A stretch of DNA of 18,688 nucleotides from Candidatus Bathyarchaeota archaeon ex4484_135 (GTDB lineage: Archaea; Thermoproteota; Bathyarchaeia; EX4484-135). Position numbers and translations under genes: made by a program. The DNA lies in the NCBI GenBank assembly GCA_002255025.1, contig NJEJ01000002.1:1-18688 (forward strand). Reading direction: 5' to 3'. Below, in pieces: positions 6,876 to 14,415 of this stretch; within the stretch, counting starts at the first letter, position 1; the number at the start of each line of letters is the position of its first letter. Below the pieces are notes generated by a model. The model did not search any database, was not told the DNA's origin, and was given only the letters and a program-made list of their open reading frames with translations.

Positions 6876-9791
6876 ATGCCTATTGCTAAGGGCCAGCTCG
6901 ATTGGCGGGCTCTTGAGCTGAAGTGGCAGAGACGCTGGGAAGAAGCTCGTATCTTCGAGGCCAATCCTGACCCAAACCGGCCCAAGTGCTTCGTGACGTT
7001 CCCCTACCCGTACATGAACGGCCTCCTGCACGTCGGCCACGCCTTCACGGCCACGAGGGTGGATGCGTATGCCAGGTACAAGCGTATGAAGGGCTTCAAC
7101 GTCCTCTTCCCCTGGGCCTGGCACTGGACGGGTGCCACCATAGCTGGCCAGTGCGAACGCCTGAAGCGGAAGGACCCGGAGATGATAAGGATACTCACGC
7201 AGGCCGATAAGGTACCGCCCGAGGAACTCGATAGGCTGACCGATCCGGTCGAGATGGCCCGATACTTCACGGAGAGAGGCCGCAAGGCCGTGAGGAGGAT
7301 GGGCTTCTCAGTAGACTGGCGTAGGGAGTTCTATACCACATCACAGCACCCTCACTACAACCGCTTCATAGAATGGCAGTACAAGAAGCTCCGCGAGCTC
7401 GGCTGCGTCGTGAGGGGGACGCACCCCGTGGTCTGGTGCCCGTCCTGCCAGAGCTTCGTGGGAGATCACGACCGACTTGAGGGCGAGGGCGTCAGGCCCG
7501 AGGAGTTCACGCTCATGAAGTTCAAGCTGGCTGGCTCGGACGCCTACCTCGTAGCCGCCACCTTCAGGCCTGAGACCATATACGGCGTGACGAACATGTG
7601 GCTCAACCCAGATGTCGAGTACGTGGAGGCCCGTGTTGACGGGGAGACCTGGATAATATCACCTCAGGCAGCCGAGAAGCTGGCCGACCAGGGCAGGTCC
7701 GTCCAGGTCCTCAGGTCCTTTAGGGGCTCAGAGCTCATGGGCAAGTCCTGCCTCAGCCCGATAGACGGCCGTGAGCTGCCCATCTTGCCCGGCTGGTTCG
7801 TGGACCCGGATTATGCCACGGGCGTCGTCTACAGCGTCCCGGCCCACGCACCTTACGACTACCTGGCCCTCAGGGACTTGAAACGCCAGCCCGAGAGGCT
7901 GGCACAGTTCGGCATAGACCCGGCCGTGCTGGACAAGATAGAGCCCATATCCATGATAGAGGTCGAGGGCTTCGGCGATTACCCGGCCATAGAGCTCGTG
8001 GAGCAGATGGGCGTCAAGGACCAGTATGACCCGAAGGCGGAGGAGGCCACGAAGATAATCTACAAGAAGGAGTTCCACGAGGGCATCCTTAAGCCCATCT
8101 GCGGCCCCTACGCGGGCCAGGTGGTCAGGGCTGTCAAGGCCAAGCTCATAGAGGACTTCAAGGCCAAGGGCATAGCGGACTCCATGTGGGAGCTCCCGGC
8201 CCGCGTGGTCTGCCGCTGCGGGACGAAGTGCCACGTCAAGCTGCTCCAGGACCAGTGGTTCCTGAAGTACTCGGACCCGGCATGGAAGGAGAAGGCCAGG
8301 GAATGCGTCGAACGCATGAAGATATACCCTGAGGCCGCTCGCTCCTGGTTCCTCGAGGTCATAGACTGGTACCTGGACTGGCCCTGTGCCCGCAAGATGG
8401 GCCTCGGGACCCCGCTGCCCTGGGACCCGGAGTGGCTGGTGGAAACGCTCAGCGACTCCACCATCTACATGGCCTTCTACACCATAATGAGGGCCATAAG
8501 GGCCTACAACATAAGGCCCGAGCAGCTTACGGAGGAAGTCCTAGATTACGTCTTCCTGGGCCGGGGCGACCCGGGTGAGATAGCGGGCCGTGTGGGCCTT
8601 GAGGAGCATGTCCTGAGGGAGATGCGTGAGGAATTCCTCTACTGGTACCCGGTCGACCTCAGGAACTCAGCCAAGGAGCTCGTGCCGAACCACCTGACGT
8701 TCTTCATATTCCACCACGTGGCCATCTGGCCTCCTGAGCTCTGGCCCAGGGCGGTAGGCGTGAACGGCATGGTGATGGTAGAGAAGAAGCCCATGTCCAA
8801 GAGGAGGGGCAATTTCGTGCCCGTAGAAGATGCCGTGGAGCTCTACGGTGCTGATGCAACCCGCTGTGCCCTCCTCCTCGGTGCAGAAGGCATGGACGAC
8901 CCAGATTGGAGCGACGAGAACGCCAGGGCCGTGAAGGCAAACCTCGAGTCCTTCTACAACCTCGTCCTCGAGCTGGCCAAGGCCAGCGGCGGCGAGTTCG
9001 GAAGACCTGAGAGATGGCTCCTAAGCGTCCTCCAGGCCCGCATAAAGGCCGTCACGGAGGCCATGGAGGAGCTCAAGACCAGGACGGCCCTCTCCACGGC
9101 CTTCTACGAGGTCTGGAACGACCTGAGGTGGTACCTCAGGCGTAAGATGGGGAAGCCCCACGGGCCAACCGTCCGCCAGGCCGTGGAGACCTGGGTGAAG
9201 CTCATGGCCCCCTTCGCACCGCATATCTGCGAGGAGCTCTGGGAACGCCTCGGGAAGGAGGGCTTCGTCTCCCTGGCCAAGTGGCCCGAGCCCGACGAGG
9301 CCAAGATAGACCTGGAGGCCGAGGAAGGCGAGGAACTCGTCAAGGGCGTGTTAGAGGACCTGGGCGAGGTCATTAAGGTCCTGAAGGTTGAGAAGCCGAG
9401 GCGTGCCTGCCTCTACGTGGCCTCGTCCTGGAAGTGGAAGGCCTACCTGAGGGCACTCGAGGCCGCCCGGGAGGGCAGGCCCGACGTTGGGGCCATAATG
9501 AGGTCCCTCATGCAGGACCCAGAGCTCAAGGCCAGGGCCAAGGAGGCCGCATCACTCGTCAAGCAGCTCGTCAAGGACATAATGGACATATCACCCGAGG
9601 AGAGGGAACGCCGGCTTAAGCTGGGCCAGCTCGACGAACTGGCCGTCCTTAAGGAGGCATCTGCCTTCCTGGCCAAGGAGGTCGGGGCTGAGGAAGTCCT
9701 CGTCTTCAGGGAAGATGACCCGGACCGTTATGACCCGAAGGACAGGGCCAAGCTGGCTAGGCCGTACAGGCCAGCCATATACGTTGAGTAA
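6876..9791 (+). CDS. leuS: Leucyl-tRNA synthetase, archaeal/eukaryal type
   Basis: Class Ia synthetase that charges tRNA-Leu, 971 residues, normal for the archaeal type. Seen: HVGH (the HIGH motif, 52-55), CPSC (188-191) and CRCGTKC (446-452) as candidate metal-binding knuckles, the CP1 editing region with ATFRPETIYGVTNMW, the DWYLDWPCAR catalytic segment, KPMSKR (the KMSKS motif, 638-643), the anticodon-binding helical domain and a long C-terminal extension ending YDPKDRAKLARPYRPAIYVE. The start is the ATG at 6876 (MPIAKGQLDW), which lines up with homologues. The frame is open 47 codons further upstream, but that stretch crosses two TATA boxes and wtpA. A GGAGGT ends one base before the ATG, unusually close. 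It is transcribed divergently from wtpA and converges on the next gene with a 7-base gap. Confidence 0.96.
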   Translation: MPIAKGQLDWRALELKWQRRWEEARIFEANPDPNRPKCFVTFPYPYMNGLLHVGHAFTATRVDAYARYKRMKGFNVLFPWAWHWTGATIAGQCERLKRKDPEMIRILTQADKVPPEELDRLTDPVEMARYFTERGRKAVRRMGFSVDWRREFYTTSQHPHYNRFIEWQYKKLRELGCVVRGTHPVVWCPSCQSFVGDHDRLEGEGVRPEEFTLMKFKLAGSDAYLVAATFRPETIYGVTNMWLNPDVEYVEARVDGETWIISPQAAEKLADQGRSVQVLRSFRGSELMGKSCLSPIDGRELPILPGWFVDPDYATGVVYSVPAHAPYDYLALRDLKRQPERLAQFGIDPAVLDKIEPISMIEVEGFGDYPAIELVEQMGVKDQYDPKAEEATKIIYKKEFHEGILKPICGPYAGQVVRAVKAKLIEDFKAKGIADSMWELPARVVCRCGTKCHVKLLQDQWFLKYSDPAWKEKARECVERMKIYPEAARSWFLEVIDWYLDWPCARKMGLGTPLPWDPEWLVETLSDSTIYMAFYTIMRAIRAYNIRPEQLTEEVLDYVFLGRGDPGEIAGRVGLEEHVLREMREEFLYWYPVDLRNSAKELVPNHLTFFIFHHVAIWPPELWPRAVGVNGMVMVEKKPMSKRRGNFVPVEDAVELYGADATRCALLLGAEGMDDPDWSDENARAVKANLESFYNLVLELAKASGGEFGRPERWLLSVLQARIKAVTEAMEELKTRTALSTAFYEVWNDLRWYLRRKMGKPHGPTVRQAVETWVKLMAPFAPHICEELWERLGKEGFVSLAKWPEPDEAKIDLEAEEGEELVKGVLEDLGEVIKVLKVEKPRRACLYVASSWKWKAYLRALEAAREGRPDVGAIMRSLMQDPELKARAKEAASLVKQLVKDIMDISPEERERRLKLGQLDELAVLKEASAFLAKEVGAEEVLVFREDDPDRYDPKDRAKLARPYRPAIYVE

Positions 9792-9798
9792 GGCCTCC

Positions 9799-10242
9799 TC
9801 ACCATAGCTGGGGAGGTTCAGAACGCCTGAGCTTGTCTAGGCCCTCCGACCTAAACCTCCAGAGGCCCTCAGCCCCGTCTTCTATGGCTATCCCTAAGGC
9901 CCCCATCAGCTTATCGCTCACAAGGAGCTCGTGCTCAATTGTGGATATGATGGCGTCAGCTACCACCCAGGGCGTCTCACGGTCCTCTACCACGACCTTG
10001 ACGGCCAAGGCCCTTGGGCACACCCATATGGACGTGGGGCCGCCAGCGGTATCGTAAATGGCCTTGAGGGCCCCGCCGGGGGGAGGCCAGAGGCCCAGTT
10101 CCCTAGCGGCTCCCACGGGCAAGAGGAGCTGAGGGCTATCGGTCTCAAAACCGGTGTTGACGAGGGCTGAGGTCTCAATTGAGGCTCCTGTCTCACGGTT
10201 CTTCACGCACAGCTTTATCCTCACGGCCAACTGGTTCCTCAC
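9799..10242 (-). CDS. Retropepsin-like (clan AA-type) small protein, function unknown
   Basis: A 147-residue protein of a family I recall as common in Thermoproteota and without assigned function. The N-terminal half has a flap-and-turn arrangement like retroviral aspartic proteases: SALVNTGFETDSPQLLLP, where the catalytic D[TS]G position reads NTG. The C-terminal half has VVADAIISTIEHELLVSD, then ALGI and GLWRF. With Asn in place of the catalytic Asp, peptidase activity is doubtful. The GTG start at 10242 is provisional: GGAAGG lies very close to it, while GGTGAGG is six bases before a TTG at the fifth codon (10230), which may be the real start. No signal peptide or membrane segment is seen. 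It lies downstream of TIP49 with its own promoter candidate and converges on leuS. Confidence 0.65.
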   Translation of the reverse strand: MRNQLAVRIKLCVKNRETGASIETSALVNTGFETDSPQLLLPVGAARELGLWPPPGGALKAIYDTAGGPTSIWVCPRALAVKVVVEDRETPWVVADAIISTIEHELLVSDKLMGALGIAIEDGAEGLWRFRSEGLDKLRRSEPPQLW

Positions 10243-10249
10243 CTACCTT

Positions 10250-10305
10250 CCTGGCCCTTATGTGGCCTATCCTTGGCCTCCTCCTGGCTTTTATATGGCC
10301 TATCC
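10250..10305 (-). repeat. Duplicated 23-bp promoter-like element upstream of the retropepsin-like gene
   Basis: Two copies, 10250-10272 and 10283-10305, 33 bases apart, match at 20 of 23 positions. On the minus strand both begin GGATAGGCCA. The distal copy continues TATAAAAGCC, a good TATA box (10289-10297, start predicted near 10267, leader about 25 bases), while the proximal copy reads CATAAGGGCC and has lost the TATA match. It looks like a tandem duplication of a core promoter, one copy of which has decayed or become a control site. The rest of 10306-10385 holds nothing I recognise. Confidence 0.55.
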
Positions 10306-10385
10306 TAGGTCTACGGCCTCCCCCCTGGCTCAAGCACTACACCACTTGTCTGTCTGAGGAGCTTGAGATAAATACTGCGGCCCCG

Positions 10386-11759
10386 CTAGTGCTTCAGCAT
10401 CTTCTCCTCATACTTGTGCAGGTATTCGGCAGCCTCGCCCACGTCCATGAAGAGCTTGTCCACACGCCTCACGTCCTCAATTTCCACTACATCACGCTTG
10501 GCCACACGGGCGTTCTGGGCCGCCAGGCTGAGGAGCTGGACGGCATACCTGAGCGACGTCCGTGCCCCTATCTCAGTCAGCTCGTCGAGGGCTTCCTCGC
10601 CTATGTTTATGCCTTCTTCCCGGGCCCTTATCCGAAGTATCTCCTTTATGGTCTCGGCATCGTATTCCTCCGTCGTTATTATGACCGCTCTGTCTATCAG
10701 GTCGAGCGGGAAGCCAAATGGGCTCTCTATGTCCGTGCCCCTTATCCGGGCGAAGCCACGGTTCGTTGCCAAGATTATTATGGGCGAGAGCTCGCTCTCT
10801 AAGGCACGGCCTATGAAGCTGAAGGCCTCCAGGTCCAACATGTGGGCGTCATCTATGAATAGCACGCCCGGATGTATGAAGGCCCGCCCCTCGTCAACCA
10901 TGCGTTTGACCTGCTCGTCCACCATGGCCCTGACCTCTGGGTCGATTTCCCGGCTCTCCTCTCCCAGGCCGAAGAGGAGCGAGAATAGGCCTCCACGCCT
11001 CCTCCTAGCATGTATCTCGTCAAGGTCGGCCAGCGTTAGCGTATAGACGAATTCCTTCTGCTTCTTCACTTTACCTGTTGGCCTCGGGACCCTCCTCCTG
11101 GCATCTATCTCGTAGAGCTTCGCTTTATCGCTATCGGCACATATGCCCAAGTTGACCACCCGGCCCGTCTCAGCATCTATTTGTATCACGCAGCCCTCCG
11201 TGACGCCGTAGGCTATTATCTGCTCGGCTATGTGGGAGCCAGCCTCAACAGTCCGCTCTTCCTCCGTGGTCCTGAGCCTTATCCTGACGCTCTCTGGGAC
11301 CTTCTGGTATGGGTTGTAGGGGTGAGGCACCATGTTTATCTTCAGGTCGACTACCTCGCCCTCGTAAACCTCACGCATCTCGTGTATTTCCACGCCTATG
11401 CACTTCCTCATGGCCTCTATGAGGACCTCCGTCTTCTTCCTCTCAGCACTGTATATCTCGCTGGCACTGAGCTGCAGGAAGGGCACGTTAGGGCCTAGCT
11501 CCCTAGAGATGGCCACGGCCAGTGCCGTCTTGCCAGTTCCCGGCGGCCCGGCCAGTATTATGCACTTCCCGGCCAGCTTGCCCTGCTTTATCATCTCTAC
11601 AACGAGGCCAGCGGCTTCCCTGGCCCTCTCCTGACCTACCATGCCATCTTTTACCCTCACGGCCCTGAGGTTCTCGTCGAGGCCGAGGCCCTTTATGTGA
11701 GTGTGAGCCCCGACCCGCTCAAAACTACGGGTACCAGGTAGCTCCCTTATCTCCGACAC
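10386..11759 (-). CDS. TIP49/RuvB-like AAA+ ATPase
   Basis: Archaeal relative of eukaryal RUVBL1/RUVBL2 (pontin/reptin), hexameric AAA+ ATPases used in assembly and remodelling of nucleoprotein complexes; the archaeal role is not settled. Seen (numbering from the chosen start): Walker A GPPGTGKT (71-78), the large domain II insertion between Walker A and B (about 120-290) that defines the TIP49 family against bacterial RuvB, Walker B LFIDDAHML (about 300-308) with Asp where eukaryal proteins have DE, sensor 1 ATNRG, the DLIDR arginine region, and sensor 2 SLRYAVQLL. The start is a GTG at 11759 (457 residues). An AGGTGG sits five bases before it and overlaps the alternative GTG at 11768. It is divergent from a glcD-like gene and shares a TTATAA with it. 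Confidence 0.92.
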   Translation of the reverse strand: MSEIRELPGTRSFERVGAHTHIKGLGLDENLRAVRVKDGMVGQERAREAAGLVVEMIKQGKLAGKCIILAGPPGTGKTALAVAISRELGPNVPFLQLSASEIYSAERKKTEVLIEAMRKCIGVEIHEMREVYEGEVVDLKINMVPHPYNPYQKVPESVRIRLRTTEEERTVEAGSHIAEQIIAYGVTEGCVIQIDAETGRVVNLGICADSDKAKLYEIDARRRVPRPTGKVKKQKEFVYTLTLADLDEIHARRRRGGLFSLLFGLGEESREIDPEVRAMVDEQVKRMVDEGRAFIHPGVLFIDDAHMLDLEAFSFIGRALESELSPIIILATNRGFARIRGTDIESPFGFPLDLIDRAVIITTEEYDAETIKEILRIRAREEGINIGEEALDELTEIGARTSLRYAVQLLSLAAQNARVAKRDVVEIEDVRRVDKLFMDVGEAAEYLHKYEEKMLKH

Positions 11760-11795
11760 GGGGACCACCTGGCGGTTGGCCCTTGGGCCGGATGG

Positions 11796-11802
11796 TTATA
11801 AG
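11796..11802 (-). promoter_or_regulatory. TATA box of the TIP49 gene, possibly bidirectional
   Basis: CTTATAA on the minus strand predicts transcription start near 11773, leaving a short leader that carries the AGGTGG at 11765-11770. The core TTATAA is self-complementary; read on the plus strand it predicts a start near 11822, which would give glcD a leader of about 54 bases. It lies in the 116-base divergent spacer between the two genes. Confidence 0.5.
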
Positions 11803-11875
11803 AATTAACCATGCCCCCCGGCCCTCAGATGGGAAAGCTTATGAATTCTATCCGCCTTGGAGCCAGGGTGCAGGC

Positions 11876-13258
11876 TTGCTCGAGCCATCGCTGCTAAAGG
11901 CCCTTGAGGACGTAGTAGGGCCCGACAACATGACCACAGAGCCCGTGGAGCTGCTTTGCTACGCCCGAGATGCCTCTGAGAACTTCGGCAAGCCGGACGT
12001 GATCGTCTGGCCACGCACGACGGAGCAGGTGAGTGCCGTCCTGAAGCTGGCCAACGAATACAAGGTGCCCGTCACGCCGCGTGGGGCCGGGACCTGCTTG
12101 AGCGGTGGCCCCGTGCCAGCCAAGGGCGGCATACTCATGGTCATGACCAGGATGGACCGCATCTTGGACATAGATGTGGCCAACATGCTGGCCCTTGTGG
12201 AGCCTGGTGTCGTGTGGCAGGACCTGAACAACGCCCTCGAGCCCTATGGCCTCTTCCTGCCGCCGGACCCAGCCTCCGGGGCCGTCTGCACCATAGGCGG
12301 CTGCATAGCCGAGGACGCTGGCGGCATGAGGGCGGTGAAGTACGGGACCTTTAGGGACTGGGTCCAGGCCCTGGAGGTCGTCCTGCCCACGGGCGAGGTG
12401 ATATGGACGGGCAGCAGGACCCGCAAGTGTGTGTCAGGCTACGACCTAGTCCACTTGTTCGTGGGCTCTGAGGGGACCCTTGGCGTCATCACGAAGGCCC
12501 TCTTACGCCTTTTCCCAAAGCCCAAATACGCCTTAGTCATGTCGGCCTTTGCCAAGGACCTAAGGGACGCTGGCCGTGCCGTCTTCTACGTCCTAACTAG
12601 GGGCCTGACGCCCTCCGCAGCCGAGATAATGGATAAGCACACCCTCAGGGCCGTCTCAGAGTTCACGGGAGCCGAGCTGCCGGATTGCGAGGCCATGCTG
12701 ATATTCGAGTTCGACGGCTACACGCTGTCGGACGTTAGGGCGAGGCTGAGGGAGGCCAAGAAGCTGTGCGAGGCCACGAACCTGAAGGTCAGGGTGGCTG
12801 AGAGCGAGGCAGAGGCCTCAGAGATATGGGAGCTGAGGAGGGCCGCCTCGCCAGCCCTGGCCAGGCTGAGGCCCTCAAGCATCCACGAAGATGTCACGGT
12901 CCCCGTCAGCAAGTTGCCCGACATGCTGGAGAGGATAGGCAAGATATCGAGGGAGTTCGGCATGCTCATAGCCACCTTCGGCCACGCCGGCGATGGGAAC
13001 CTCCACCCGGTCATATTGTTCGACGAGAGGGACCCCGAGGAGGCCAGGAGGGCCCGGCTGGCAGCCCGGGAGCTGGCTAAGGCAGCCTTAGAGCTGGGCG
13101 GCACCCTCACGGGCGAGCACGGCATAGGGCTTTCAAAGGCACCTTTCTTCACCCTCGAGCACTCGAGGACCGAGGTCGAGGTCATGAGGGCCATAAAGAA
13201 GGCCCTGGACCCGAACGGCATAATGAACCCGGGCAAGATATGGGAGGCCGGGCCATGA
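11876..13258 (+). CDS. glcD: FAD-linked oxidase, GlcD-like (glycolate/D-lactate dehydrogenase catalytic subunit)
   Basis: Flavin-dependent 2-hydroxyacid dehydrogenase, 460 residues. Seen: the FAD-binding PCMH fold with RGAGTCLSGG (69-78), GGCIAEDAGGMRAVKYG (141-157) and GSEGTLG (197-203), then the C-terminal catalytic half with HEDVTVP (337-343), GHAGDGNLHP (369-378), GEHGIG (413-418) and LDPNGIMNPGKIW. The start is a TTG at 11876, giving MLEPSLLKALEDVVG as in homologues; GGGTG lies five bases upstream. The frame is open 31 codons further back to a TTG at 11783, but that stretch contains the divergent promoter. The next gene is its iron-sulfur partner, overlapping in ATGA. Glycolate, D-lactate or another 2-hydroxyacid cannot be chosen from sequence. 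Confidence 0.9.
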   Translation: MLEPSLLKALEDVVGPDNMTTEPVELLCYARDASENFGKPDVIVWPRTTEQVSAVLKLANEYKVPVTPRGAGTCLSGGPVPAKGGILMVMTRMDRILDIDVANMLALVEPGVVWQDLNNALEPYGLFLPPDPASGAVCTIGGCIAEDAGGMRAVKYGTFRDWVQALEVVLPTGEVIWTGSRTRKCVSGYDLVHLFVGSEGTLGVITKALLRLFPKPKYALVMSAFAKDLRDAGRAVFYVLTRGLTPSAAEIMDKHTLRAVSEFTGAELPDCEAMLIFEFDGYTLSDVRARLREAKKLCEATNLKVRVAESEAEASEIWELRRAASPALARLRPSSIHEDVTVPVSKLPDMLERIGKISREFGMLIATFGHAGDGNLHPVILFDERDPEEARRARLAARELAKAALELGGTLTGEHGIGLSKAPFFTLEHSRTEVEVMRAIKKALDPNGIMNPGKIWEAGP

Positions 13259-14358
13259 GGAAGGCCGTCAGCTTGCCCGAGGAAGTTCTCTCGGAGCTCT
13301 ACAGGTGCTTCAGGTGCGGCCTCTGCCGATCGGCCTGCCCCACCTTCGCCGTGAAGGGCTCCGAGGGCTGGAACGCCAGGGGGCGCCTCATGATGGCCAG
13401 ATACATGGCCGAGGGCCTCCTCGAGCCAGACGAGGCCTTCTCGGACAGGCTGTTCTCCTGCAACTCCTGTGGTGCCTGCGAGGTCGTATGCCCGGCTGGC
13501 GTGAAGGTGGCCGACGCCCTGAGGGCCGTGCGTGAGGCCCTCTTGGGGGCCGGTATCAGCCCGCCGGGCAAGGTGGCCGAGCTGGCCAAGGCCATCTTGG
13601 AGCACGGCAATCCCTGGTCGAAAGAGGTCGCCAGGAGGCCCACGGATGAGAAGAAGCCAATTTTGGTCTTCACGGGCTGCGTGGCCTCTGAGCTGGAGCC
13701 AGGCATAGTGAAGGCCGTGGAGAAGGTCCTCGAAGCCTCAGGCCTGTCTTACTCGGTCCTTGAAGGACCGTGCTGCGGCTTCCCCTTGTTCAAGATGGGC
13801 CTGAGAGAAGAGGCCAGGAGGGCCGCCGAGGCGCTGGCGGGCGAGCTGAAGGCCGCTGGGCCCAAGCTGGTCATAACTCCTTGCCCCGGCTGCACCGAGA
13901 TGTTAGAGCGGTATTTCCCGGCCCTCACGGGCCTTAAGGTCCAGGTGGAGCATGCAACCGTGTTCTTCAGGAGGCTGCTGAGGGAAGGCAGGTTGGTCCT
14001 CAAGCGCAAGGTAGAGCTTAAGGCCGCTTACCACGACCCCTGCGTCCTCGCCCGCTCCCTCGGCATCTATGAGGCACCGAGGGAGCTCCTCTGGCAATCC
14101 GGCCTCGTGTTGGCCGAGATGGAGGCCAACAGGCAGATGACGGGCTGCTGCGGCTACGGCCAGCTGGGCTTCCTGACCTACCCGGACCTGGCCGAGGCCA
14201 TGGCGAAAAGGCGGGTCGAGGAAGCCCTGAGGACGGGGGCCGACGTGCTCGTGACGGCCTGCCCGTCCTGCCTTCATGCCTTCTCTGAGGCGGTCAAGGA
14301 GGTGGCCCGTTCCCTGGCCGTATCGGACATAACTGAGGTCTTGGCCGAGCTCGTATAA
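13255..14358 (+). CDS. glcF: Iron-sulfur subunit, GlcF-like (CCG-domain protein)
   Basis: Electron-transfer partner of the FAD oxidase, 367 residues. Seen: two [4Fe-4S] ferredoxin motifs, CFRCGLCRSACP (C18, C21, C24, C28) and CNSCGACEVVCP (C69, C72, C75, C79), then two cysteine-rich CCG domains with GPCCGFP (172-177) paired with CPGC (210-213), and HDPC (260-263) with TGCCGYG (296-302) and CPSC (336-339), the pattern of GlcF, HdrB-like and GlpC proteins. The ATG at 13255 overlaps the glcD stop as ATGA and has GGGAGG at 13242-13247. An ATG at 13240 in the same frame has no such support. It probably passes electrons from the flavoprotein to a membrane quinone or another carrier; no membrane segment is visible. 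Confidence 0.9.
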   Translation: MRKAVSLPEEVLSELYRCFRCGLCRSACPTFAVKGSEGWNARGRLMMARYMAEGLLEPDEAFSDRLFSCNSCGACEVVCPAGVKVADALRAVREALLGAGISPPGKVAELAKAILEHGNPWSKEVARRPTDEKKPILVFTGCVASELEPGIVKAVEKVLEASGLSYSVLEGPCCGFPLFKMGLREEARRAAEALAGELKAAGPKLVITPCPGCTEMLERYFPALTGLKVQVEHATVFFRRLLREGRLVLKRKVELKAAYHDPCVLARSLGIYEAPRELLWQSGLVLAEMEANRQMTGCCGYGQLGFLTYPDLAEAMAKRRVEEALRTGADVLVTACPSCLHAFSEAVKEVARSLAVSDITEVLAELV

Positions 14359-14374
14359 TCTCACATGCGCTAGA

Positions 14375-14382
14375 CTTATATG
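14375..14382 (+). promoter_or_regulatory. TATA box of the 14416-15727 gene pair
   Basis: CTTATATG in the 57-base spacer after glcF predicts a transcription start near 14404 and a leader of about 12 bases before the TTG at 14416. It implies that the following gene pair is transcribed independently of glcDF. Confidence 0.45.
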
Positions 14383-14415
14383 TTCTCGGTGAGGGAACCC
14401 ATAGGGGAAATTTAG

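Noticed and set aside
7728..8234. 168-codon minus-strand open frame inside leuS
   Set aside because: Antisense shadow within a conserved synthetase gene.
10329..10367. CTCAAGC/GCTTGAG seven-base inverted repeat with a 25-base loop after TIP49
   Set aside because: Short arms and a long loop; expected by chance in a spacer of this size, so not called a terminator.
10179..10802. 207-codon plus-strand open frame opposite TIP49
   Set aside because: It runs through a promoter spacer and the TIP49 coding sequence in antisense; no recognisable motif.
13240..13254. Alternative ATG five codons upstream for glcF
   Set aside because: The GGGAGG site lies just after it and is correctly spaced for the ATG at 13255.
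12718..13605. Long minus-strand open frame opposite glcD/glcF
   Set aside because: Antisense shadow of two well-supported genes; composition is typical of GC-rich antisense frames and no domain is recognisable.
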